Positions 57,615-64,000 of a DNA stretch of 64,000 nucleotides are shown piece by piece. Origin of the DNA: Roseovarius atlanticus (GTDB lineage: Bacteria > Pseudomonadota > Alphaproteobacteria > Rhodobacterales > Rhodobacteraceae); contig NZ_LAXJ01000029.1 of NCBI RefSeq assembly GCF_001441615.1, positions 1-64,000 of the forward strand, in the 5' to 3' direction. The notes under the pieces were generated by a model. It saw nothing but the letters and a program-made list of their open reading frames with translations, ran no database searches and was not told where the DNA came from. Every line of letters starts with the position of its first letter. Position 1 is the stretch's first letter. The position numbers were made by a program, and so were the translations under genes.

Positions 57615-58294
57615 GAAAGATCTCCTCTGAGCCGCTCAAACACGGCGGTCACACGGGCCACATGCCCTTGGGTTTCGCGAAAAGGGGGAATGCCGCCGTG
57701 GCGTGCGACCGCCTCAGGGCCAGCGTTGTATGCCGCAAGGGCCAGAGAGCCCTCGCCGAACTGGTCGAGCATCATCAGCAGGTAGCGAGCTGATCCGTCG
57801 AGGTTCTGCGTAATGTCATGTGGGTCGACGCCGAGGTCGCGGGCAGTATCCGGCATAAGCTGCCCGAGGCCTATGGCACCGACAGGGCTACGTGCAGCCG
57901 GATTGTATGCGCTCTCGACTTCAATGTTGGCTCGGTAAAGGAGCGCCCAATCAGTGACGGAAAGCCCCGCGCGACGCAGCGCACCATGCCCGGCATACCG
58001 TAACGCCGTGGTCTCGATCGCATGGAGGATTTCTGGGGTGGCGTGGGCGGCAGATCGAGCCGGGATCGCTGTCTCGCTCGTTGCGTCAGGAACGCGAGGT
58101 TCTGCGAAGAGAAAAAGACGCCCGTTTGCCTCTTGAGAAGAGGAAATCAATTGGCCGTCTGGGCCAACCGAAAAGATGAAACCGTCGGCCAGGGCCGGGG
58201 GCGCGGAACAAACGCCTGTACCCAAAGCAACGACGAGCGCAGTCGCGCGGTCAGCTGCCTTTGACCGGAGGCGCGGCGTGGCGTTCGCGGCCAC
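57611..58294 (-). CDS. virB1: VirB1-like lytic transglycosylase
   Basis: This secreted protein of about 227 residues cuts peptidoglycan for the channel. The SLT domain shows IEVESAYNPAARSPVGAIGL-GQLMPDTARDLGVDP with the catalytic Glu, ARYLLMMLDQFGEGSLALAA and AYNAGPEAVARHGGIPPF. It is a separate enzyme from the VirB5-type fusion at 53267. GTG 58294 gives a signal peptide ending PPALA; the start is uncertain because the open frame runs further and no ribosome-binding site is clear. It overlaps the preceding gene by 44 bp with this start. Confidence 0.82.
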   Translation of the reverse strand: MAANATPRLRSKAADRATALVVALGTGVCSAPPALADGFIFSVGPDGQLISSSQEANGRLFLFAEPRVPDATSETAIPARSAAHATPEILHAIETTALRYAGHGALRRAGLSVTDWALLYRANIEVESAYNPAARSPVGAIGLGQLMPDTARDLGVDPHDITQNLDGSARYLLMMLDQFGEGSLALAAYNAGPEAVARHGGIPPFRETQGHVARVTAVFERLRGDLS

Positions 58295-58577
58295 CTTCTT
58301 CAAGTGGGATGCTAGCGGTCGTACAGCCCATGTCGGCCAGAAAACTGACAAGGCCAACGATGGTTTTGAAGTCGCGGAGCTTGAGGACGCTTCGGCTGGT
58401 GACGAGCATCTTATCGTCACGCCCATCAGTGGCGACGGCGCGGATGACCCACGAGCCGTACCAGCTGTTATGGCGCTTCTCTGCTCTCTCCTTGCAGACC
58501 ACCTCAATGAGGTAGCCCTCGGCGAGCAAGCCGCGCAGTCCGTCTTCTGTAACCACATTCGGGGCTTCTTCTATCAT
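58251..58577 (-). CDS. conserved small protein at the head of the virB operon
   Basis: This 108-residue cytoplasmic protein is of unknown function (EEAPNVVTEDGLRGLLAEGY, KMLVTSRSVLKLRDFKTIVG). GGAAGG precedes ATG 58577 and a longer start at 58652 is unsupported. As the first gene after the promoter element at 58645-58673 it is probably part of the transfer operon and could be a regulator or exclusion factor. Confidence 0.68.
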   Translation of the reverse strand: MIEEAPNVVTEDGLRGLLAEGYLIEVVCKERAEKRHNSWYGSWVIRAVATDGRDDKMLVTSRSVLKLRDFKTIVGLVSFLADMGCTTASIPLEEGGRERHAAPPVKGS

Positions 58578-58644
58578 GGCCTTCCCTTGGGTCCTTGTTC
58601 TGCCTGGGTGCAGTATCAGGCCCACGGGGTCGCAACACCGTGAG

Positions 58645-58673
58645 CGATACAAAACAACATTAGTGATAGCAAG
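58645..58673 (-). promoter_or_regulatory. shared 29-bp element in front of the virB operon
   Basis: On the minus strand this block starts CTTGCTATCA and contains TTGCT-N6-AATGTTGTT followed by GTATCG. The same 29 bp with two changes lies on the plus strand at 60038-60066, in front of the gene at 60095. It lies about 70 bp before the first gene of the virB operon, as a promoter or operator would. Confidence 0.65.
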
Positions 58674-58771
58674 ACAATAATAACGTGTTGACGAAGTTCG
58701 CCTTGCTCCGATAACGGTGATAGCCGACAGAATGATAATCTTAAAGGCGGCAAAGGAGTTTTGCCCTGCGC

Positions 58772-59050
58772 TTGTTTATTGCGCGCAACGCACCGTTGCT
58801 GTTCGCGTTCCTGCTTAGAAGCATGCCGGTAGCCGCAGCTGCGGATTGCATACCACCCGAGCGACCGTTCTTGCCCCAGTCGCAAGAAGACATGCGTGCC
58901 TATGCCGATCTGCTGCGTTCTGATTTCGAGGGCTACATCGCCGACATCCAGGAATACTTCCGTTGCCTTGATGCCGAGCGTCAACGCGCGTTTCAGGAGG
59001 CACGCGAGGTCAGTGAAGACTATGGGAAACTGGTCGAGCTATTGGAATGA
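58772..59050 (+). CDS. small secreted protein
   Basis: This protein of about 92 residues has a signal peptide (IARNAPLLFAFLLRSMPVAA, cleaved near AAAADC). The mature part is acidic and helical with two Cys (DCIPPE, FRCLDAE). The start may be TTG 58772 or the CTG at 58766, which fits the AAAGGAG site 7 bp upstream better and would give MRLFIARN. It is divergent from the virB operon. The pattern of Cys and length resembles small periplasmic proteins of transfer regions, but no family was recognised. Confidence 0.62.
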   Translation: MFIARNAPLLFAFLLRSMPVAAAADCIPPERPFLPQSQEDMRAYADLLRSDFEGYIADIQEYFRCLDAERQRAFQEAREVSEDYGKLVELLE

Positions 59051-59064
59051 GGAAACGCAAGGGC

Positions 59065-59385
59065 TTAACCGCCGTCGAGATCCTCGTAGTAGGCGAGCGC
59101 GGGCATGTTGCGGCGCTGGTGCACGATGCGCAGGATGACTGCCGCCCCGTCCGCCGCATCGAGCCGCTTGTAGAAGATCACGTGACGTTGGCAGTTGACG
59201 GACCGCATCCCCGGAACGAAGAGACTCCTGTCCCGACCCCGGTCGGGATCCCCGGTGATCTGCTCGAAGGCGTTGACCAACTGGCGGTAATAGACGAGCC
59301 ATTGGTCCCTACCCCAAGTTTCGACGGTGTAGGCACGGATCTCTTCAAGGTCGGCCCTGGCCCGACCGGAAAGCCGAATTGTCAT
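59065..59385 (-). CDS. parE: ParE-type toxin
   Basis: This 106-residue RelE/ParE-superfamily toxin shows RLSGRARADLEEIRAYTVET at the N-terminus and SVNCQRHVIFYKR with VILRIVHQRRNM at the C-terminus, the standard ParE core. ParE toxins inhibit DNA gyrase. It lies 5 bp downstream of the ParD-type antitoxin gene. Confidence 0.9.
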   Translation of the reverse strand: MTIRLSGRARADLEEIRAYTVETWGRDQWLVYYRQLVNAFEQITGDPDRGRDRSLFVPGMRSVNCQRHVIFYKRLDAADGAAVILRIVHQRRNMPALAYYEDLDGG

Positions 59386-59390
59386 GTGGG

Positions 59391-59633
59391 TCAGCGATCA
59401 AACGCATCCGGTTCGAAGGCATGAGCATCGAACTCGGCGAAATCCCCATTTTCGGCCAGGGAGGCTGCTTCCTCTAGGTCGGCCTTGAGGGAATAGAACT
59501 GCCGGGCGCCATCTTTCTCCATCAGCATCCTTACGCCGGCGCGCACGACTTCGCTCAAATTGGCGTAGGCGCCGGACTCGATCTGCGCCTGCACATATTT
59601 CTGCATCGGTTCGGTCAGGTGGACGTTTGGCAT
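59391..59633 (-). CDS. parD: ParD-type antitoxin
   Basis: This 80-residue antitoxin has a ribbon-helix-helix N-terminus (VHLTEPMQKYVQAQIESGAY-ANLSEVVRAGVRMLME) that binds the operon promoter and an acidic C-terminal tail that blocks ParE. AGGAG lies 7 bp before the ATG. The pair should stabilise the plasmid. Confidence 0.92.
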   Translation of the reverse strand: MPNVHLTEPMQKYVQAQIESGAYANLSEVVRAGVRMLMEKDGARQFYSLKADLEEAASLAENGDFAEFDAHAFEPDAFDR

Positions 59634-60037
59634 CAGACTCTCCTATCCATGCTCAATCGTATCAGATACTGACATAAATCTTCAAGGTCATGTTCGGTCC
59701 CAACATAGGCTCGTTGCTCCACCCCGTCCTTCTGCGCCCGGATTCCCGCCGGGGAACCAGGCGAAACAGTTTTCCGTTCTGCCATTCCCGAGACCATGAG
59801 CGCTGCGACTCGCCGTGTGACGGGCTCATGCGGCCTGTTCTTCCATGACCGCTTTCGTGGCCGCATTGAAATGCTATATTTGTATTTTTTTACAGATATT
59901 TGAGTGAAAGTTAACATGAAAGAGGTCCGCAATTTTGGCCACTTTCAAGACGCCGAAGCAGCCAGAACCGACGTCAGTTCTTGGAAGCCCTCAAGCGACA
60001 CAGGCAAACAATCGCAGGCAACCATCAATCAAATCTC
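59634..60037. other. intergenic stretch upstream of the 60095 gene
   Basis: No gene is firmly supported. A minus-strand frame (to 59932) and a plus-strand ORF of about 54 codons starting at 59916 (MKEVRNFGHFQDAEAARTDV) are both possible but lack ribosome-binding sites. Bases 59870-59915 are AT-rich with a run of seven T, which may hold the parDE promoter region or an unrelated promoter. Confidence 0.5.
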
Positions 60038-60066
60038 CTTGCTATCATTAATGTTGTTTCGTATCG
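60038..60066 (+). promoter_or_regulatory. shared 29-bp element in front of the 60095 gene
   Basis: This block matches 27 of 29 positions of the element at 58645-58673 (TTGCT-N6-AATGTTGTT plus GTATCG). It ends 28 bp before the start codon at 60095, so transcription must begin near its end. Confidence 0.65.
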
Positions 60067-60094
60067 ACGCACCATTATAGATGGAGTCGGCATC

Positions 60095-60748
60095 ATGAAG
60101 CACGTGATCCACGGTGTGGCAACAGCCACGGCACTAAGCATATCCGGACTAATGGCCTCGTCAGCTCCGGCTCAGGCCTATCAGGTGGATTGTGCGATCC
60201 TCCTCTGCCTTGCGGGCGGTTGGCCTGCCTCTGCGCCCTGCGCGCATGCCAGAGCGGTCTTCATTCGGCGGATCACGCCATGGCCGATCGAGCCGCCCTT
60301 ACAAATCTGGCGGTGTCCGCTGGGTGTGTCGCTCAACCATCCCAGTCCGATGTCGCCTATGGAACGCCTTTATGACATCACGTTCCGCGATCCGCCCGAA
60401 CCGCAGGAATCGACTCCGATCCCCCTTGTTCACGTCCAAGCAGATGAGCAAGCCGACATCGACATCTCAGGCGGCGCCTTTGATTTCGTGCGCAGCATTC
60501 GCGTTTATCACATCCAGTACCGCCAGCATGAAAACCGAGATGGCGACTGCAATCGCAGCGACTCCACGCGGTTGGGGTCCTACGGCGTGCAGGGCGACTA
60601 CCGATGGACAAGATCCACCGTGGGCCAGGTGCCGACCGCATCCGGACTGAGCATCCCGAATGGATGCGGCAGCTACTTCTACCGTTCCGTCTTCGTCGAC
60701 TGGCGCGATCACGCCGGGAACTATGGCTCTGAAGAGGTTCGCTACTGA
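60095..60748 (+). CDS. secreted conserved hypothetical protein
   Basis: This 217-residue protein has a signal peptide (MKHVIHGVATATALSISGLM ... APAQA). Then comes a Cys/Trp-rich block (QVDCAILLCLAGGWPASAPC, RAVFIRRITPWPIEPPLQIW) and a C-terminal beta-rich part with further Cys (NRDGDCNRSD, SIPNGCGSYF). I know the CAILLCLAGGWPAS-type block from secreted proteins of conjugative alphaproteobacterial plasmids, without a function. Sharing its promoter element with the virB operon suggests a role at the cell surface in transfer. Confidence 0.8.
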   Translation: MKHVIHGVATATALSISGLMASSAPAQAYQVDCAILLCLAGGWPASAPCAHARAVFIRRITPWPIEPPLQIWRCPLGVSLNHPSPMSPMERLYDITFRDPPEPQESTPIPLVHVQADEQADIDISGGAFDFVRSIRVYHIQYRQHENRDGDCNRSDSTRLGSYGVQGDYRWTRSTVGQVPTASGLSIPNGCGSYFYRSVFVDWRDHAGNYGSEEVRY

Positions 60749-60756
60749 CAAAATCT

Positions 60757-60777
60757 GCGTGCGGTTTTACCGCGCGC
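60757..60777 (+). terminator. hairpin after the 60095 gene
   Basis: GCGTGCGGT and ACCGCGCGC form a 9-bp stem (one G-T pair) with a TTT loop. No T run follows. Confidence 0.4.
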
Positions 60778-60923
60778 GTCCTGACAACCCCGCACGGAAG
60801 GCTGTGCAAAACCCCCGAAAAGGAGACGACGCCAGACCGTGAAGCCTGACGCCGTGCTAGAAAACTCCGTGAACAAGAGTTTCCTAGCGCACCGCTCAAA
60901 CACCTGCAACCAACAAAGTTGTT

Positions 60924-60943
60924 TTGCTGGCAAGAATGTTGTT
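60924..60943 (+). promoter_or_regulatory. weaker third copy of the transfer promoter element
   Basis: TTGCT and AATGTTGTT occur with the same 6-bp spacing as in the elements at 58645-58673 and 60038-60066, but the rest differs. It lies 42 bp before the start of the DNA-binding-type gene at 60985. Confidence 0.45.
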
Positions 60944-60984
60944 GTCTCACGACATGGCGTCGGTTCTCCAAGGAGACCTCGACC

Positions 60985-61827
60985 ATGGAACCTACGACCG
61001 GCCTGATCCTGCGACGGATCACGCAGACAAAACTCTCTGTTGCTGCGCACAAGCTTGCTACCCTCATCCTCGATGCCATCGCCTGGAAGGATGGCTACAA
61101 CGGTTTGTCGCGCGGAACGGCAGCCTTCACCCTCTCGGCCCTGGCGGAAAAGATGGGTGTCTCACGACAATATCTTTCGGTTCTTTTGAGCGAACTTGAG
61201 ACGTCGGAGTTGCAGCTCGAGCGGGCGAAGCCGAATGGCAAGTTCGCGCCCTGGATCTTTCGGTTTTCCGCCTTCAACAAGGAGAGTGAAACCCATGATC
61301 TCGTGTCAGGTGAAGCTGACACATCACTATCTAGAGATAATAATAACAAAACTATCTTCTCAGGACTGATCGACATCACCGCGAGTTCGAACGTTTTTCA
61401 GACCAGTTGGGCAGAGCTCATCAAAGCAGCGAAGGCCACGTTGCCCTGCTGGAACGTCGACACCCAGGTCATCTGGGATCGCTTCCTCGCCTTCAACCGG
61501 TCCCGAGGCAACGGCAGGGTGCCGGCCGGCTTCCTGCTTGGCTTCATGCGCCGATGGCGAAATTCGTCGGGAACTCCAACTCGTCCCGCGGTCAAGCCGC
61601 CCGCGAGACCAATAACGGACCCTAAAGAGCGCGAATTGCTGAGACAGATGCAAGCCGCGCCGACTGCGAACCGCCAGTTCCATGCGTCCGACCTGTGTCG
61701 TTTGATCGGGCACGCTGCGTACGAAGCGCGTGTACTCGATGTAATCCACAAGTTTGGGTGTCAGAGGTTTTCAGCAACCTTGGCGGTGCACGGACGAGCG
61801 GTGCTGGCTGGCGAGATTGCGCGGTGA
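60985..61827 (+). CDS. helix-turn-helix protein, possible transfer regulator or replication protein
   Basis: This 280-residue protein contains a winged-helix-like segment at residues 45-80 (AFTLSALAEKMGVSRQYLSV-LLSELETSELQ). The C-terminal 150 residues are helical with WNVDTQVIWDRFLAFNRSRG and FLLGFMRRWRN. The layout is like plasmid-encoded replication or transcription proteins. A weak copy of the element that also precedes the virB operon lies just upstream of it, so it may be the regulator of those genes; this is inference. AAGGAG is 10 bp before ATG 60985. Confidence 0.72.
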   Translation: MEPTTGLILRRITQTKLSVAAHKLATLILDAIAWKDGYNGLSRGTAAFTLSALAEKMGVSRQYLSVLLSELETSELQLERAKPNGKFAPWIFRFSAFNKESETHDLVSGEADTSLSRDNNNKTIFSGLIDITASSNVFQTSWAELIKAAKATLPCWNVDTQVIWDRFLAFNRSRGNGRVPAGFLLGFMRRWRNSSGTPTRPAVKPPARPITDPKERELLRQMQAAPTANRQFHASDLCRLIGHAAYEARVLDVIHKFGCQRFSATLAVHGRAVLAGEIAR

Positions 61828-62126
61828 CTTTCACTCAGTTGGCCAATCGAGCTCGAATTCAGCCAGATTGTGGGCGCAATTACCGGTGTGGTCGCGCAAT
61901 GGGTTCTTGAAGTGCTGCATCGGCTTGAAGCCATGCGCCCACTATCCGAGGGGCCGAAGCCGGAAAGGCATAGCCTGAATATCGAATGAACGGCGGTTGC
62001 ATGAGAAAGAACTCCCGTCTCCCGCGACAAGCGGCGGTTCAGCGACCGGAGCTGATGATTGCCTCCGAAGGGCAATCCAGTTGGGGAGGTGGGGTATACG
62101 TTCCCGTTGACGGATTGTGCATCGAA
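61828..62126. other. gap with a possible short ORF remnant
   Basis: No gene is supported. A plus-strand frame ending at 61986 reads IVGAITGVVAQWVLEVLHRL-EAMRP but has no plausible start. The gap separates the plasmid backbone from the decayed AmpH block. Confidence 0.5.
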
Positions 62127-62158
62127 CTGACTGCCCGGTGAATTACCGGATCAGTCAG
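62127..62158 (-). terminator. long hairpin after the ampH pseudogene
   Basis: CTGACTG (62127-62133) with CAGTCAG (62152-62158) and CCGGT (62135-62139) with ACCGG (62145-62149) form a stem of 12 pairs. It lies 32 bp after the stop of the minus-strand AmpH-like gene and may be its terminator. Confidence 0.5.
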
Positions 62159-62189
62159 CAGATATGCCAAATCCGGCGGCTTGGCATTT

Positions 62190-63297
62190 TCAGTATCCGC
62201 TCAGGTCCGCCAGCAATCCATTGGCAAGATCGGTCATCGCGTAGGCGGCGGCGAAATCGAACTGGTTGATCGAAACGAAAACCGCGGTGCCGTGTTCCGG
62301 CGCGAAGGCGATATACGACATCTGCCCTTGCAGAGCGCCAGCCTTTTGCAGGATGAACGGGTGTTCGGCGGTGGGGTTCATCGCAACCCAACCCAGAGAC
62401 CCATCGCATCCATCCGCCCGGATTCGTCCATCGACAGGATGGTTTCCATCCCGTCCCGCTGCACATAGACCGCATGATCGAGAAAACGTACTTCGGCACC
62501 TTCGGGAGCGCTGTCCAGATGCCACTGCATCCATTTCAGCAGATCATTGGCCGTACTGCGCAGCCCGCCCGATCCGGTTATGACCTCTCCGGTGGGCACA
62601 TCGGGAAGCGGATCGCCAGTCGGCGCATGGCCCGACATCAGGCGGCCTTTCATCGCAGGGGTCACGTCGAACCCGGTGTCAACCATTCCAATCTGTCCGG
62701 TGATCCTTTCGGCCAACAGATCGGCATACGACGCCCCGCCAGCATTCGACAGCGCTGCCGACAAGAGATCGAAGCCGAAATTGGAATACGCGATGCCGGT
62801 GCCGGGCGCGAACTGCAACGGATTGCCTTCCAGCCAGTCGGCAAAGGCATCATAGCTGATCGTGGCAAAGGGATCCTCGGGCGGGCTGTCCTTGCGGGGC
62901 ACTTCGCGGGGCAATCCCCCGGCATGGGTCACCAGATCGATCAAACGGATGGGCGGATGCCCGCCCGCCGCCTGCCCCAGCTTGCCGGGCAAAAGCCGAG
63001 CGACGGGATCGGTAAACCCGACCTCGCCCCGCGCCACGGCATGGGCCAACATTTCCCCGGCGAACACCTTGGTAATCGAGCCAAGGCGCAGAACGATATC
63101 CCCATCCGGCGCGATACCGTTGCCGCGTTCGGTTTCACCAAAGCCTGCAACGGCAACCTCTCCGCCGCGCACCGCCCCAAGGATCAGCCCCGGCACATCG
63201 GTTTGCAAATGCAGGATAGCGCCGTTGAAGGATACCGCCTCGTCCAGAAGCGCATCCGCCCGCGCCGGGGCCGCGAATGCGAGACACCGCCGGTCAC
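62190..63297 (-). pseudogene. ampH: AmpH-like serine hydrolase, frameshifted
   Basis: This is a beta-lactamase-family D-alanyl-D-alanine carboxypeptidase/endopeptidase gene. The SxxK motif is in LRLGSITKVFAGEMLAHAV and the YxN motif in TGIAYSNFGFDLLSAALS. The frame breaks at about 62388, where CTCT replaces CT after ATGGGT (two extra bases). The rest (GWVAMNPTAEHPFILQKAGA, FVSINQFDFAAAYAMTDLAN) continues in another frame to 62190. The signal-peptide region near 63290 is also out of frame with its likely GTG start at 63297. The C-terminus of another minus-strand gene (KRCLRPTRDQLDVVKFQGIS) ends at 63294, and the insertion sequence cuts it. Confidence 0.8.
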
Positions 63298-63380
63298 CCC
63301 GCCAGCAGGATCGACGAGCTGATGCCCTGGAACTTCACCACGTCAAGCTGATCCCGCGTGGGGCGCAGACAGCGCTTACG

Positions 63381-63717
63381 CTCATATGGCGCGGCCAAGC
63401 GCGAACTCCTGCCCGATCTGGATCACTGGTCGCATAAGGGGCTCAACAATCGTGCCGAGAACAGCCATTTACCGTTCCGAAAGCGAGAGCGCGTGATGCA
63501 GGGTCATCGCTCGCCAGGCGGCCTGCAACGCTTCGTGTCCATCCATTCAGCCGTCCGCAATTGTTTCTCCGTTCCAGCTCGCCGACGCGCCGCCCTGACC
63601 ATTCGCTACCACCGGATGGAAGCTCTCCGCACGTGGAAAGTAGCAGCCAGCATCGCCTAAGACCTTCATTTACGGCCTTGCCAGCCAACCCTTCGGTTAA
63701 CGTGACAACACCGTGCC
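63381..63717 (+). mobile_element. 3' remnant of an IS6-family insertion sequence
   Basis: From 63381 a plus-strand frame encodes the end of an IS6-type DDE transposase (SYGAAKRELLPDLDHWSHKG, LNNRAENSHLPFRKRERVMQ, GGLQRFVSIHSAVRNCF) with the final Glu of the catalytic triad, stopping at 63660. The upstream two thirds are missing. The likely right end is GGCACGGTGTTGTC read on the minus strand from 63717. The truncation coincides with the break in the minus-strand gene before AmpH, which marks a recombination or deletion junction near 63380. Confidence 0.78.
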
Positions 63718-63895
63718 ACCACTTAATCAGCCCTGTTTCTAAAGCCTGCTCTAAATATCAGGGCTCAACTAGAAATCTATTTTTGGCGATTAGTGTGATG
63801 CCTGTGCTATCTACTTGCCGACGGATTAAAAAGCCAGGGCGTACAATTTTCTCGAAGGCGATCAAGGCAGCTAGATGCAGTTCTACGCCTAAAAA

Positions 63896-64000
63896 CTAGA
63901 GCGCGCGCTCTTTATCGTCTTTATCCCGCACGAGCCAATATACGCAGCCTAACGCCAGGACAGCTGCGGCAAGCACTGCAATTTTGGCAGGTTCCACTGC
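63896..64000 (-). CDS. C-terminal end of a small membrane protein (partial)
   Basis: The last 34 codons of a minus-strand gene that continues past the window. The sequence AVEPAKIAVLAAAVLALGCV-YWLVRDKDDKERAL is one hydrophobic span with a charged tail, ending in TAG at 63898-63896. Nothing more can be said about its function. Bases 63718-63895 between it and the IS remnant show no gene. Confidence 0.55.
   Translation of the reverse strand, partial: AVEPAKIAVLAAAVLALGCVYWLVRDKDDKERAL

Noticed and set aside
59633..59932. 99-codon minus-strand frame directly upstream of parD
   Set aside because: No ribosome-binding site or known motif, and its beginning overlaps an AT-rich promoter-like stretch.

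Overview
The window looks like most of a large conjugative plasmid from a GC-rich alphaproteobacterium, most likely a Rhodobacterales (Roseobacter/Paracoccus-type). The reasons are a complete repABC replicon with an antisense-RNA terminator between repB and repC, a VirB/VirD4-type transfer system with VirC1/VirC2 and VirD1/VirD2 homologues, dense coding and high-GC codon use. No rRNA, tRNA or CRISPR array was seen.

Layout. 1-4680: a serine recombinase, then repABC, with two identical 16-bp palindromes (candidate parS sites) at the end of repC. 4750-9264: a large ParB-like protein and plasmid genes of unknown function. 9712-12585: a three-gene CBASS anti-phage operon (CD-NTase, stand-alone E2-like protein, HNH-SAVED effector), followed by a dead H-NS-type gene and ssb. 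14120-16576 (minus strand): a 69-residue Cys-rich peptide gene, then two tandem E1/ThiF-like enzymes with PqqD-like N-termini. This resembles a RiPP biosynthesis locus and is the strongest candidate for something undescribed. 16818-30549: a long run of backbone genes (DUF932, several small unknown families, a RES/Xre toxin-antitoxin pair, a 1458-residue methylase/strawberry-notch helicase, a Toprim protein, a DUF2493 protein, a WGR protein). Many of these start behind similar short leader hairpins. 30670-36201: a type III restriction-modification system and a Fic protein.

36322-43544 is the DNA-processing half of conjugation: virC2 and virC1 on the minus strand, an oriT-like intergenic region, then virD1, relaxase and virD4. 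43730-47132 encodes an AAA ATPase and subtilase pair (IetAS type) placed between the two halves of the transfer system. 47294-58577 (minus strand) is the mating-pair-formation operon virB1-B2-B3-B4-lipoprotein-(VirB5/lytic transglycosylase)-B5-B8-B9-B10-B11-unknown-B6. 58772-61827 holds a secreted protein, a ParDE pair, another secreted protein and a DNA-binding-type protein. A 29-bp element lies in front of the virB operon and again in front of the secreted-protein gene at 60095, with a weaker third copy before the putative regulator at 60985. The right end (62190-63717) is decayed: a frameshifted AmpH-like gene next to an IS6-type transposase remnant.

The genes group into four jobs: replication and partition (repABC, ParB-like protein, parS), transfer (vir genes, ssb), a nucleic-acid module of unknown purpose (16.8-30.5 kb), and cargo for defence and maintenance (CBASS, type III R-M, IetAS, RES/Xre, ParDE, Fic). 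All function calls rest on motif recognition and gene context; no database search was run.
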